From: Rikenellaceae bacterium | GTDB lineage: Bacteria; Bacteroidota; Bacteroidia; Bacteroidales; UBA932 | Assembly: GCA_900769905.1 (NCBI GenBank) | Contig: CAAGIL010000162.1 | Location: forward strand, 1 to 8,276 | Direction of reading: 5' to 3' | DNA length: 8,276 nucleotides | Part shown: piece after piece, positions 1-6,199 of the stretch | How positions within the stretch are numbered: the stretch's first letter is position 1 | Layout: each line of letters begins with the position of its first letter | Notes under the pieces: model-generated | Database searches by the model: none | Told to the model about the DNA's origin: nothing | The model's input: only the letters and a program-made list of their open reading frames with translations | Position numbers and translations under genes: made by a program

Positions 1-1
1 G

Positions 2-442
2 CTCCGGCATGCCCTGTCGGAGGCGCTCAGATCAAGCGGAGACATCCCCTCGCTCCAGACGGCCCTGAGAGGGAAGCACATCGACCTTGTCATCTACACC
101 GACAGGGAAGGGAAGCCGCGGGGAACGACGCTCATTGACCACCGCAGCAGGTGCGCGTTCAAAGGCTCGGAGGTATCCCGCTCCCTCTCGGGAGCGCTGT
201 TGTCCCTATCATCAGGTCCCTCATCACCGGGCGGAGCGTCATCCGATGACAAGGACGGAAGGATGTCAGATGAGGTACAGTACACGGAGAATGCGGAGGA
301 CGAGAGGACGAACAGCGGAATAACCGAGGCCCTCTCCACTCTGCTCGCCGGGATGACCGCAGGCGGAAGCGGGCAGAAGGGCAAGAACCTCGAGGACCCG
401 ATGGCCAAGAAGAAGAAAAAGAAGAAACGATTAGCACTTTAG
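2..442 (+). CDS. Relaxase/mobilization nuclease (MobB-like), C-terminal fragment
   Basis: This is the C-terminal 146 residues of a protein that begins before the window; the open frame starts at base 2 and ends with TAG at 440-442. Near residues 28-56 it reads IDLVIYTDREGKPRG, then TTLIDHRSRCAFKGSEV, which resembles the end of the catalytic region of Bacteroidales MobB-type relaxases (typically a G-x-T-x-IDH-x-T-x-x-x-F-x-GS pattern). Such relaxases nick oriT and stay covalently bound to the transferred strand. The catalytic Tyr and metal-binding His residues would lie upstream and are not visible. After about residue 65 the chain is low-complexity (Ser, Gly, Asp, Glu) and it ends in a strongly basic tail of seven Lys and one Arg, then LAL. 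The next gene begins 3 bases after the stop, so they share an operon. The family call is by resemblance only; the position directly before a coupling protein supports it. Confidence 0.72.
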   Translation, partial: LRHALSEALRSSGDIPSLQTALRGKHIDLVIYTDREGKPRGTTLIDHRSRCAFKGSEVSRSLSGALLSLSSGPSSPGGASSDDKDGRMSDEVQYTENAEDERTNSGITEALSTLLAGMTAGGSGQKGKNLEDPMAKKKKKKKRLAL

Positions 443-445
443 ATT

Positions 446-739
446 ATGGGAGAACTGAATGAAAGACTCTTGTTCAAGATCAGCTCGCAGAGCAAGGAAT
501 GGATCTACTCCGGCGAGGAACAGGATGATGTAGAAATCACTATACGCCTGCACAAGAGCGGCCTTCCGGATGATTTCAGCGCGGAATGCGACAAGGAGTC
601 CCTAGGCAAGCTCATGGTGGCACTGACAACGGACGAGGGACTCCAGAATGTCGCATACGGGGCGGTCCTCTTCCTGCTGAGCGGGCTGGACGAGTCCGAA
701 AGGGAGCGGTTTATCAGGAAGATACGTTTCCTTTTCTAA
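446..739 (+). CDS. Small conserved-position protein between relaxase and coupling protein, function unknown
   Basis: A 97-residue protein that I do not recognise. It starts with ATG three bases after the relaxase stop and ends 12 bases before the coupling protein start, so it is almost certainly co-transcribed and perhaps translationally coupled. It has no signal peptide and no clear membrane segment, although residues 69-79 (NVAYGAVLFLL) are hydrophobic. The chain is acidic in the first two thirds (SGEEQDDVEI, DDFSAECDKE) and basic at the end (ERFIRKIRFLF). Codon use is GC-rich like its neighbours, which supports real coding. By position it may be an accessory of DNA processing or of relaxase delivery to the coupling protein, but nothing in the sequence shows this. 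Confidence 0.7.
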   Translation: MGELNERLLFKISSQSKEWIYSGEEQDDVEITIRLHKSGLPDDFSAECDKESLGKLMVALTTDEGLQNVAYGAVLFLLSGLDESERERFIRKIRFLF

Positions 740-751
740 GCAGGAAAGGCG

Positions 752-3037
752 ATGGCCCTTAAACCGGAATACGAGAAGGCCTACTCGACCTTCATCATCA
801 TAGGGATATGCATCCTCGCGATGAATATCTACTACTACACCTATGCGTTCTGGGCTGACCTGGGACTGACACATCCCGTGGCAGTGAAGATGTTCCTGAA
901 GCTGCGGCACGGCGGCTTCTTCAACACCTCCTTCCACACCAAGGGACTTGCCCTGGTGCTGAGCATGCTCACGGTGCTTACCCGTCACGGGCGCGGCCAC
1001 GAGGCGAAATGGTGGCAGATAGGGGCAGTCACGGGAACGGGACTGCTCATGTACTTCATCCCCGTTTCCAACCCGATACTCTACATCCTCGCCGCCGTAG
1101 CCGGATATATCGCCACGGTGGCAGGCGTCGCCCTGGCCGTGTACAAGGTCGGGGGATTCATAAAGGAGAAGAACGACATGAATGAGACCTTCGAGCAATG
1201 CGAGACGCTCGTCGAGACGTCCGCATCCATCAACCTGCCTTCGCGTTACCAGTACAAGGGGAAGATACGCAACGGGTGGGTGAACTTCGTCAACCCCTTC
1301 CGAGGCACCCTGGTGCTGGGAACGCCCGGCTCCGGCAAGTCGTTCTCGGTATTCACCCCGTTCATGGAGCAGATGGTCCGGAAGGGCTACACGATGTTCG
1401 TGTACGACTTCAAGTACCCGGCCCTCACCAAGGACATGTACAACATCTTCATCCAGAACCAGGACAGGTACAAGGAGCTGGGCATCAAGACCCCAAAGTT
1501 CTGCGTGGTGAACTTCAAGGACCCGAGGTACTCCCTGCGATGCAACCCGCTGAACCCAAAGTATATCAAGAACCTGACGGACTGCACGGAGATAGCCGAC
1601 GTCATCATGAAGAACCTCGTGGAGAACGACAAGAAGGACTACTTCACGCAGTCGGCGCAGCTCTTCATCGACTGCGGCGCATCGTTCCTGTGGATCTACG
1701 ACGAGGGGCGCTACTGCTCCTTCCCGCACCTGATAGAGTTCCTCAGCCGCCCGGCGGAGCAGGTCATCGAGGTGCTGTCCTACTACCCGCAGCTACAGAC
1801 GAAGGTGGCCTCGTTCAAGGAGGCGTGGAAGAAACAGGCCAAGGAGCAGCTGGCCGGCCAGACAACCTCCGCCACCGTACCTATCGCCGGGCTGTCGTCG
1901 CCAGCCCTCTACTGGGTGCTCTCCGGTGACGACTTTTCGCTGGACATCAGCAACAGGGAGGAGCCGAAAATCGTCTGCGTGGGCAACGACCCGAGAAACC
2001 AGGCGACCTACGGGTCGGCGATGGCCCTTATCTTCGGAACGCTCTTCAAGCTCATCAACAAGCCGGGCAACCTCAAGAGCGCCATCCTGATCGACGAAGC
2101 ACCGACGGTCGTCATCAAGGGGCTTGACACCCTCATCGCCACCGCCAGGAGCAACGAGGTGGCCGTGGTGCTCGGAGGACAGGACAAGACGCAGTTCGTA
2201 CGCGACTACGGCGAGAAATATGCGAACGTCATCTTCAACACCGTGGGAAACATCATCTCCGGCCAGGTGAACGGCAGGACGGCGGAGGAGATGTCGAAGA
2301 TGTTCGGGAAGGAGTTCCGCGAGAAGAGGAGCCAGACCGTGTCGGACGACAACGAGAGCCTGCAGATCTCCTTCTCACAGGAGGAACTGATGCCGGTAAG
2401 CAAGATAGAGACGCTCTCGCAGGGCACCTTCTTCGGAAAGGTGGCCGACGACTTCGATGCGAAGATAGACCGCAAGCTCTTCTGCGGGGAGATAATCGTC
2501 GACATGGGGAAGGAGAAGGCAAGGAAGAAGGCCAGCCAGCCGCTTCCGCAGATGACATCCTTCGGAGAAAGGAGGATATGGAAGTCCATACGGGAAGGAG
2601 AGCTGGGCAAGGCCGCCATGCGGAGCCTCGCAACGGACATCCTGAACAGAAGGGGCATCCACGACTCCATCACGGACTCCGACATTAATAAGGTGCTTGA
2701 GGGTATCTCCGAGAAGGAGATAAAGGAGTACCTGAAGACCTTCGGAGAAACCTACATCGACCTTACCGTCAAGCGGGCGGTGGAGGACAACTACCAGAAG
2801 ATCCGCCGGGACATCCAGTCCATCTTCGAGGCCCACGGCATCACCGACGACGGTGACGGGGCCGATGCGGGGCAGTCTCAGCCTGCGATGAACCCGGACG
2901 GTGACAAGCCGGCGGAGAATCCGTCCTCTGACGGCAAAGCAGAAGATGAAGAGACGGCGGATGACGGCATCCGCGAGGAGGAAGCCCCTGATGACGAGGG
3001 CGGTGAGCAGGTCGAGGACGAGACCTATATCGAATGA
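752..3037 (+). CDS. mobC: Type IV coupling protein (MobC/TraG/VirD4 class ATPase)
   Basis: A 761-residue inner-membrane ATPase that links the relaxase-DNA complex to the mating channel during conjugation. Hydrophobic segments at about residues 12-33, 65-77, 89-104 and 108-136 form the N-terminal membrane anchor. The Walker A loop is GTPGSGKS at 190-197 (catalytic Lys196) and the Walker B strand is AILIDE at 444-449 (Asp448, Glu449), followed by APT as in Bacteroidales MobC proteins. GGQDKTQF at 475-482 matches the conserved Gln-containing strand that follows Walker B in VirD4-like ATPases. The protein ends with an unusually acidic, Pro/Gly-rich tail from about residue 697. An AGGAAAGG stretch lies just before the ATG. 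It closes the mob operon with the two genes upstream. The overall class is secure; the name mobC follows the Bacteroides convention for a coupling gene after mobB. Confidence 0.9.
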   Translation: MALKPEYEKAYSTFIIIGICILAMNIYYYTYAFWADLGLTHPVAVKMFLKLRHGGFFNTSFHTKGLALVLSMLTVLTRHGRGHEAKWWQIGAVTGTGLLMYFIPVSNPILYILAAVAGYIATVAGVALAVYKVGGFIKEKNDMNETFEQCETLVETSASINLPSRYQYKGKIRNGWVNFVNPFRGTLVLGTPGSGKSFSVFTPFMEQMVRKGYTMFVYDFKYPALTKDMYNIFIQNQDRYKELGIKTPKFCVVNFKDPRYSLRCNPLNPKYIKNLTDCTEIADVIMKNLVENDKKDYFTQSAQLFIDCGASFLWIYDEGRYCSFPHLIEFLSRPAEQVIEVLSYYPQLQTKVASFKEAWKKQAKEQLAGQTTSATVPIAGLSSPALYWVLSGDDFSLDISNREEPKIVCVGNDPRNQATYGSAMALIFGTLFKLINKPGNLKSAILIDEAPTVVIKGLDTLIATARSNEVAVVLGGQDKTQFVRDYGEKYANVIFNTVGNIISGQVNGRTAEEMSKMFGKEFREKRSQTVSDDNESLQISFSQEELMPVSKIETLSQGTFFGKVADDFDAKIDRKLFCGEIIVDMGKEKARKKASQPLPQMTSFGERRIWKSIREGELGKAAMRSLATDILNRRGIHDSITDSDINKVLEGISEKEIKEYLKTFGETYIDLTVKRAVEDNYQKIRRDIQSIFEAHGITDDGDGADAGQSQPAMNPDGDKPAENPSSDGKAEDEETADDGIREEEAPDDEGGEQVEDETYIE

Positions 3038-3087
3038 TAACTCATTTTGAGTCAACAAGGAAGGGGGAAATGGCCCGACATTTGAAT

Positions 3088-3095
3088 TATTTTTG
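3088..3095 (+). promoter_or_regulatory. Possible -7 box downstream of mobC
   Basis: TATTTTTG fits the Bacteroidetes -7 pattern TAnnTTTG, about 50 bases after the mobC stop and just before the structured region. No TTTG sits 17-23 bases upstream, so only half of the promoter pattern is present. It would be a natural place to start transcription of a non-coding RNA or leader. Confidence 0.25.
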
Positions 3096-3150
3096 TAAAT
3101 TCGCACCGTTGCGTAGCCGTATATCGGTTGCAAGACGAGAAATACATAAT

Positions 3151-3309
3151 GACACGTTTGTGTCGTGCGAGTCTCTCAAGAAATCTGGACAATTTTTTAA
3201 GCTAGGACAAAGCATGGCGCATTCTGCCTGTGGTATTGTTTCCAAAGAACATATACACGGGTGGGGTGAACCAGCCGTCCTAGGGGCAGTCCAGAGCCTT
3301 TTGAGAGAC
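3151..3309 (+). ncRNA. Candidate structured RNA, long nested stem arm
   Basis: A short hairpin, GACAC 3151-3155 with GTGTC 3160-3164, precedes a long arm whose helices nest in order. P1 pairs 3171-3179 (GTCTCTCAA) with 3301-3309. P2 pairs 3184-3190 (TCTGGAC) with 3289-3295. P3 pairs 3202-3208 (CTAGGAC) with 3277-3283. P4 pairs 3226-3236 with 3253-3262, with one bulged G at 3233 and two or three G-U pairs. P1 to P3 are perfect complements of 9, 7 and 7 bp, separated by small internal loops. This order of helices is what a folded RNA shows and no coding region needs it. The stretch is more AT-rich than the genes on either side. I do not recognise the family. It may be a free regulatory RNA of the element, or part of the leader of the gene at 3644. 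Strand is inferred from the neighbouring genes and the G-U pairs. Confidence 0.5.
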
Positions 3310-3361
3310 ACTGGGGAGCCTCACCTTTCTTTTGCTCGCCAGTCTGATACGAACTATACGC

Positions 3362-3556
3362 ATACAAATCCTCAAGAAGGTTTTTGTATATTACTTCTCG
3401 GCCCCCGTTTCGCCGTCGATGGTGCGACGGGGGCTTCTATTGTCACATTCCTGCCCGTCGTGGCTTCGGTATGGCGAAGTTACGACGGCTTCCTTCTGAA
3501 AGACCTGCCCGGTGGGCAGCCCTATGCGGGTGCGGCCTCAAAAAGTGCCTTTTTGA
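3362..3556 (+). ncRNA. Tandem hairpins, continuation of structured non-coding region
   Basis: Five hairpins follow one another. H1: ATACAAA 3362-3368 with TTTGTAT 3383-3389, plus CCT/AGG inside. H2: GCCCCCGT 3401-3408 with ACGGGGGC 3427-3434, with an extra CGCC/GGTG helix inside. H3: 3455-3468 with 3475-3488, 14 bp around a 6-base loop, in which two adjacent positions pair only as G-U. H4: CTGCCC 3505-3510 with GGGCAG 3514-3519. H5: TCAAAAA 3538-3544 with TTTTTGA 3550-3556. The G-U pairs in H3 favour a role as RNA rather than DNA, with the plus strand as the transcript. A smaller helix, TCCGG/CCGGA, lies at 3600-3614, shortly before the start at 3644. None of the stems has the long T-run of a standard terminator; H2 is followed only by TTCTATT. 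It could be a leader for the next gene or the 3' half of one large RNA with the arm upstream. Confidence 0.48.
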
Positions 3557-3643
3557 ACCGTTCTTTCCTTCCGAGCCGCCTGTTGTCCTGCCATACGAAT
3601 CCGGACGGACCGGACTCGACAAACAGTTAATCAATTCAAGATT

Positions 3644-3955
3644 ATGGTAAAGCAAGAGAAACGAATCTTCACCTTCAAGGGGATGAAGGTCACGCTGCGG
3701 AAGGCGGCGTACCGCTTCGGCAACACGCTGGCGGTCATCATGGACGAGGTTGAGAGCGGCGACGAGTACGGAGTCCTCACGGTCAACCTCTCACACGAGA
3801 TACAGGACGGCTATGCAGCGTTCGTGGACACCAACAACATCCCGGGAATCGACACCTGGCTGGAGGAGCAGGGGATAGCACGGAACACCGGATTCCTCGG
3901 CAGGAGCGGCTTCTACACCTATCCGCTGATGCTCTTCGACACTGACAGGTTCTAA
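3644..3955 (+). CDS. DUF4313-like small protein
   Basis: A 103-residue soluble protein without signal peptide or membrane segment. The pattern of a short N-terminal FTFKGMKVTLRK strand pair, then NTLAVIMDE, YGVLTVNLS, a FVDTNNIPGID core (residues 60-70) and a C-terminal GRSGFYTYPLMLF resembles DUF4313 proteins, which are common on Bacteroidales plasmids and conjugative elements and have no known function. This family call is from memory of the pattern and was not searched. Its ATG follows the structured non-coding region by under 100 bases, so that region may be its leader. A hairpin terminator 28 bases after its stop separates it from radC, so it is probably a single-gene unit. GC-rich codon use matches the transfer genes. 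Confidence 0.68.
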   Translation: MVKQEKRIFTFKGMKVTLRKAAYRFGNTLAVIMDEVESGDEYGVLTVNLSHEIQDGYAAFVDTNNIPGIDTWLEEQGIARNTGFLGRSGFYTYPLMLFDTDRF

Positions 3956-3983
3956 TACGACAAGACATATAGAGATTAACGGT

Positions 3984-4007
3984 CCCGCCCACAGTGGCGG
4001 GGCTTTT
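3984..4007 (+). terminator. Rho-independent terminator after DUF4313-like gene
   Basis: CCCGCC at 3984-3989 pairs with GGCGGG at 3996-4001 around a six-base loop, followed by GC and TTTT. It lies between the DUF4313-like gene and radC, only 20 bases before the radC ATG. It should end the upstream transcript, or act as an attenuator if radC is read from the same promoter. Confidence 0.65.
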
Positions 4008-4026
4008 CATTTATACACATTCAACT

Positions 4027-4578
4027 ATGAGAAAAGAGACACTGAAGGCCCTCGGAATCAATGTATCCGAGGACGTAAATGCGGGCGACCTGCTCCGTAT
4101 GAACAGGGACGAACTGATGGAGCCGGAGACGGCCTACAAGATAATCGCGCTGAGGGAGCTCTGCGAGGAGTTCTGCGACATGAGAGCATCGAAAGTGAAG
4201 CTCGTGACCACGTCCGGAGACGCTGCGAAGGTGCTTTCCCCGAACCTCAAGTGCCTAGACCATGAGGAGTGCTGGATACTGCTTCTCTCCCGATCGAACG
4301 GCATCATCGCAAAAAAGCGGATGACCACTGGGAGCTCCACCGCATGCATATTCGACGTGGCTGGAATAGTGAGACAGGCCGTCCTGTCACAGGCGGCTGG
4401 AATCATCATAGCCCACAACCACCCCAGCGGCAATGTACTGCCGAGCGAGGCTGACATCAAGGAAACGGAGAAGATGAAGAAGGCCCTGAAATATCTGAGC
4501 ATCAGTTTAGTCGACCACATCATCATATCTGATGACAGGTACTACTCCTTCGCTGACGAGCACTCGTCGGACCTGTGA
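4027..4578 (+). CDS. radC: Stand-alone RadC family JAB/MPN metalloprotein
   Basis: A 183-residue protein of the RadC/JAB1-MPN group. The JAMM zinc motif H-x-H-x7-S-x2-D is complete: His130, His132, Ser140, Asp143, in AHNHPSGNVLPSEAD. The upstream acidic residue of the fold is Glu80 or Glu81 in DHEECW. Chromosomal RadC is about 220-230 residues with a helix-hairpin-helix N-terminus; here the first 60 residues are a different short helical stretch, as in the radC genes often carried on Bacteroidales islands and plasmids. The historical DNA-repair role is doubtful for the family; a role in mobile-element DNA handling or anti-restriction has been suggested, without proof here. I chose the ATG at 4027 because the in-frame GTG at 3994 lies inside the terminator stem. 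The fic operator begins 14 bases after the stop, so the two genes are separate units. Confidence 0.88.
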   Translation: MRKETLKALGINVSEDVNAGDLLRMNRDELMEPETAYKIIALRELCEEFCDMRASKVKLVTTSGDAAKVLSPNLKCLDHEECWILLLSRSNGIIAKKRMTTGSSTACIFDVAGIVRQAVLSQAAGIIIAHNHPSGNVLPSEADIKETEKMKKALKYLSISLVDHIIISDDRYYSFADEHSSDL

Positions 4579-4592
4579 GCAACCTGTCACAA

Positions 4593-4658
4593 CAGAAATT
4601 TAATTGTATTTGCGCAGCAGAAATTTAATTGTATCTTTGCAACAGAAATTTAATTGTA
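4593..4658 (+). repeat. Three direct repeats, probable operator of the fic gene
   Basis: The 16-bp sequence CAGAAATTTAATTGTA occurs three times without mismatch at 4593-4608, 4618-4633 and 4643-4658, so the period is exactly 25 bp. Copy 2 fills the spacer between the -33 and -7 boxes of the promoter at 4609-4639, copy 1 abuts the -33 box, and copy 3 covers the expected transcription start. This is the layout of an operator whose occupied state blocks RNA polymerase. The winged-helix N-terminus of the protein encoded next is the natural candidate to bind it. Confidence 0.85.
4609..4639 (+). promoter_or_regulatory. Bacteroidetes-type promoter of the AbiEi-Fic gene
   Basis: TTTG at 4609-4612 and TATCTTTG at 4632-4639 match the Bacteroidetes -33 and -7 (TAnnTTTG) boxes with a 19-base spacer. 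Transcription should start near 4645, giving a leader of about 25 bases before the ATG at 4671. This also rules out the earlier in-frame TTG at 4629 as the start codon. Confidence 0.8.
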
Positions 4659-4670
4659 ATATTATTAGCC

Positions 4671-6191
4671 ATGGCACTTCCTTCGGAGAAACTAGCACAG
4701 TCTCTTGATGTGTTGAAAAAGGTTCAAGAGGCCAAAAATAGCACAATAATACGAACCAATGACATTAGCAGGACCCACCTGGAACGTCTAATCGACAACA
4801 GATTCCTTATGAAAGTTGTCGGTGGTTGGTTTATCCAATCTGACCCATCCGCACTTTCAGGCGATACAACCGCATGGTACATTTCATATTGGAACTTCAT
4901 ATCTGAATACATAGGCGAAAGATTGGGTGAAGATTGGTGCCTGTCACCTGAGGTTTCATTAGATATACAAACGGGAAACTGGACTGTTCTCCCGCAATTG
5001 ACGGTCCGTTCACCAAAGTGTAGCAATTCCTGTGTCAATCTCATATTCGGGTGCAGTATATACTTCCTTAAAGCCGATTGCGCTTCCAATGTCATCAAGG
5101 AGAACCGATATGGATTGAATGTATATAGCATCCCTGAAGCCCTGGTTATGGCTTCCCCTAATCTGTTTCGGAGCAGTGGCATAACCATGAGAACAGCATT
5201 ATCATCAATAAAAGACTCATCAGATATCCTGCCATATCTGTTGGATAAGGGCCGTTCATCCCGTGCTGGAAGATTGATAGGAGCCTTCAAAAATGTTAAG
5301 ATGGCTACTATTGCCGATGAAATTCAATCTACAATGACACGTTTCGGCTACACCATACGTGAAGAGGACCCGTTTGATGACAACTATCAATTCACAAGGG
5401 AGCTTTCTCCGTATGCAACCAGACTGCGCCTGATGTGGCGAAGTATGCGTGACACAGTCTTTACAACAAAACCCGATGAAAGCAATATCATTGATGCAGA
5501 GGCCTATATGAAAGACGTGGAAGACAGATATAAACTTGACGCATACCACTCGCTGTCGATTGAAGGATACCGGGTCACCGAGGAACTAATTGAAAAGGTT
5601 AGAAGCGGCAAATGGAATCCTGAAAACAATCCATCTGACAAGGAGGACAAAGCCGCCCTTGCGGCCCGCGGCTATTGGCAAGCGTTTCAAGAAGTCAAGA
5701 AAAGCCTGGCATCTATACTAAACGGGTCAAATGCAGGTTCTGTTGTAGAAAAGGACCACAGAAACTGGTATCAGGAAATGTTCGCACCTGCCGTAATGGC
5801 TGGCATCATCAAGGCATCTGACATTGCCGGATACAGGACAAATCAGGTGTATATTCGTAATTCAATGCATACACCATTAAACCCAGAGGCAGTAAGGGAT
5901 GCGATGCCCGTATTATTTGAACTTCTTAAAAACGAGGATGATGCCTGGGTGAGGGCGGTTCTCGGTCATTTCATCTTCACGTTCATCCACCCGTATATGG
6001 ACGGCAATGGCAGAATGGGAAGATTCCTGATGAATGTAATGCTGGCTTCCGGTGGCTACAGATGGACCATCATCAGAAAAGAAATCCGAGATGAATATAT
6101 GTCCGCACTGGAGCGTGCAAGCGTACAGGGTGACATCAGTAGTTTTGCCGAACTGCTTGCAGGATTAGTTGATGCCAACGGAAAACAGTAA
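4671..6191 (+). CDS. Fic domain protein with AbiEi-like winged-helix N-terminus (class II Fic)
   Basis: A 506-residue cytosolic protein in two parts. Residues 1 to about 200 resemble the AbiEi-type antitoxin/regulator: a winged helix with NDISRTHLERLIDNRFLMKV (30-49) and GGWFI, then GDTTAWYISYWNF and DWCLSPEVSLDI. The C-terminal half carries the Fic core with HPYMDGNGRMGR at 440-451, matching HxFx[DE]GNGRxxR with Tyr in place of Phe; His440 is the expected catalytic base. The inhibitory motif [ST]xxxE[GN] is present as SLSIEG at 294-299, ahead of the core, which marks a class II Fic protein: Glu298 should block productive ATP binding at Arg451. Fic enzymes transfer AMP or related groups from nucleotides to hydroxyl side chains; the target here is unknown. 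The gene is AT-richer than the transfer genes, has its own repeat-covered promoter, and is convergent with the next gene, so it looks like separately acquired cargo. The Fic call is firm; the AbiEi-like call is moderate. Confidence 0.9.
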   Translation: MALPSEKLAQSLDVLKKVQEAKNSTIIRTNDISRTHLERLIDNRFLMKVVGGWFIQSDPSALSGDTTAWYISYWNFISEYIGERLGEDWCLSPEVSLDIQTGNWTVLPQLTVRSPKCSNSCVNLIFGCSIYFLKADCASNVIKENRYGLNVYSIPEALVMASPNLFRSSGITMRTALSSIKDSSDILPYLLDKGRSSRAGRLIGAFKNVKMATIADEIQSTMTRFGYTIREEDPFDDNYQFTRELSPYATRLRLMWRSMRDTVFTTKPDESNIIDAEAYMKDVEDRYKLDAYHSLSIEGYRVTEELIEKVRSGKWNPENNPSDKEDKAALAARGYWQAFQEVKKSLASILNGSNAGSVVEKDHRNWYQEMFAPAVMAGIIKASDIAGYRTNQVYIRNSMHTPLNPEAVRDAMPVLFELLKNEDDAWVRAVLGHFIFTFIHPYMDGNGRMGRFLMNVMLASGGYRWTIIRKEIRDEYMSALERASVQGDISSFAELLAGLVDANGKQ

Positions 6192-6199
6192 ACATAACC

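Noticed and set aside
400..432. A/G-rich Lys tract in the relaxase gene as a site of programmed frameshifting or slippage
   Set aside because: The zero frame ends 3 bases before the next gene in a normal operon layout, and no classic slippery heptamer with a downstream structure was found.
446..739. Possible identity as an oriT-binding accessory protein
   Set aside because: No ribbon-helix-helix or helix-turn-helix pattern can be seen, so only position supports it; left as unknown.
602..1729. 375-codon minus-strand frame opposite mobC
   Set aside because: It is the shadow of a GC-rich gene; the plus-strand frame has clear Walker motifs and operon context, and the antisense peptide has no family features.
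2375..3133. 252-codon minus-strand frame over the mobC 3' end
   Set aside because: Antisense to a real coding region with acidic codons (GAC, GAG), which give long open frames on the other strand.
3538..3556. TCAAAAA/TTTTTGA hairpin considered as a terminator
   Set aside because: The stem is AT-only apart from its base and no separate T-run follows; kept only as part of the structured region.
3034..3630. 198-codon plus-strand frame overlapping the mobC stop in an ATGA arrangement
   Set aside because: The overlap looks like translational coupling, but the peptide has no recognisable pattern, its composition shifts along its length, and the same bases are occupied by nested and tandem RNA-like stems. 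I judge it a chance frame over a structured non-coding region; conservation at the protein level would change this.
3994..4026. GTG start for RadC adding 11 residues
   Set aside because: It lies inside the stem of the terminator at 3984-4007; the ATG at 4027 is preferred.
4593..4658. Three spaced identical repeats considered as a small CRISPR array
   Set aside because: Units are 16 bp with 9-base spacers, too short for CRISPR, and they are interleaved with a promoter; an operator explains them better.
4629..4670. Upstream TTG start for the Fic protein adding 14 residues
   Set aside because: The promoter -7 box is at 4632-4639, so transcription begins after this codon.
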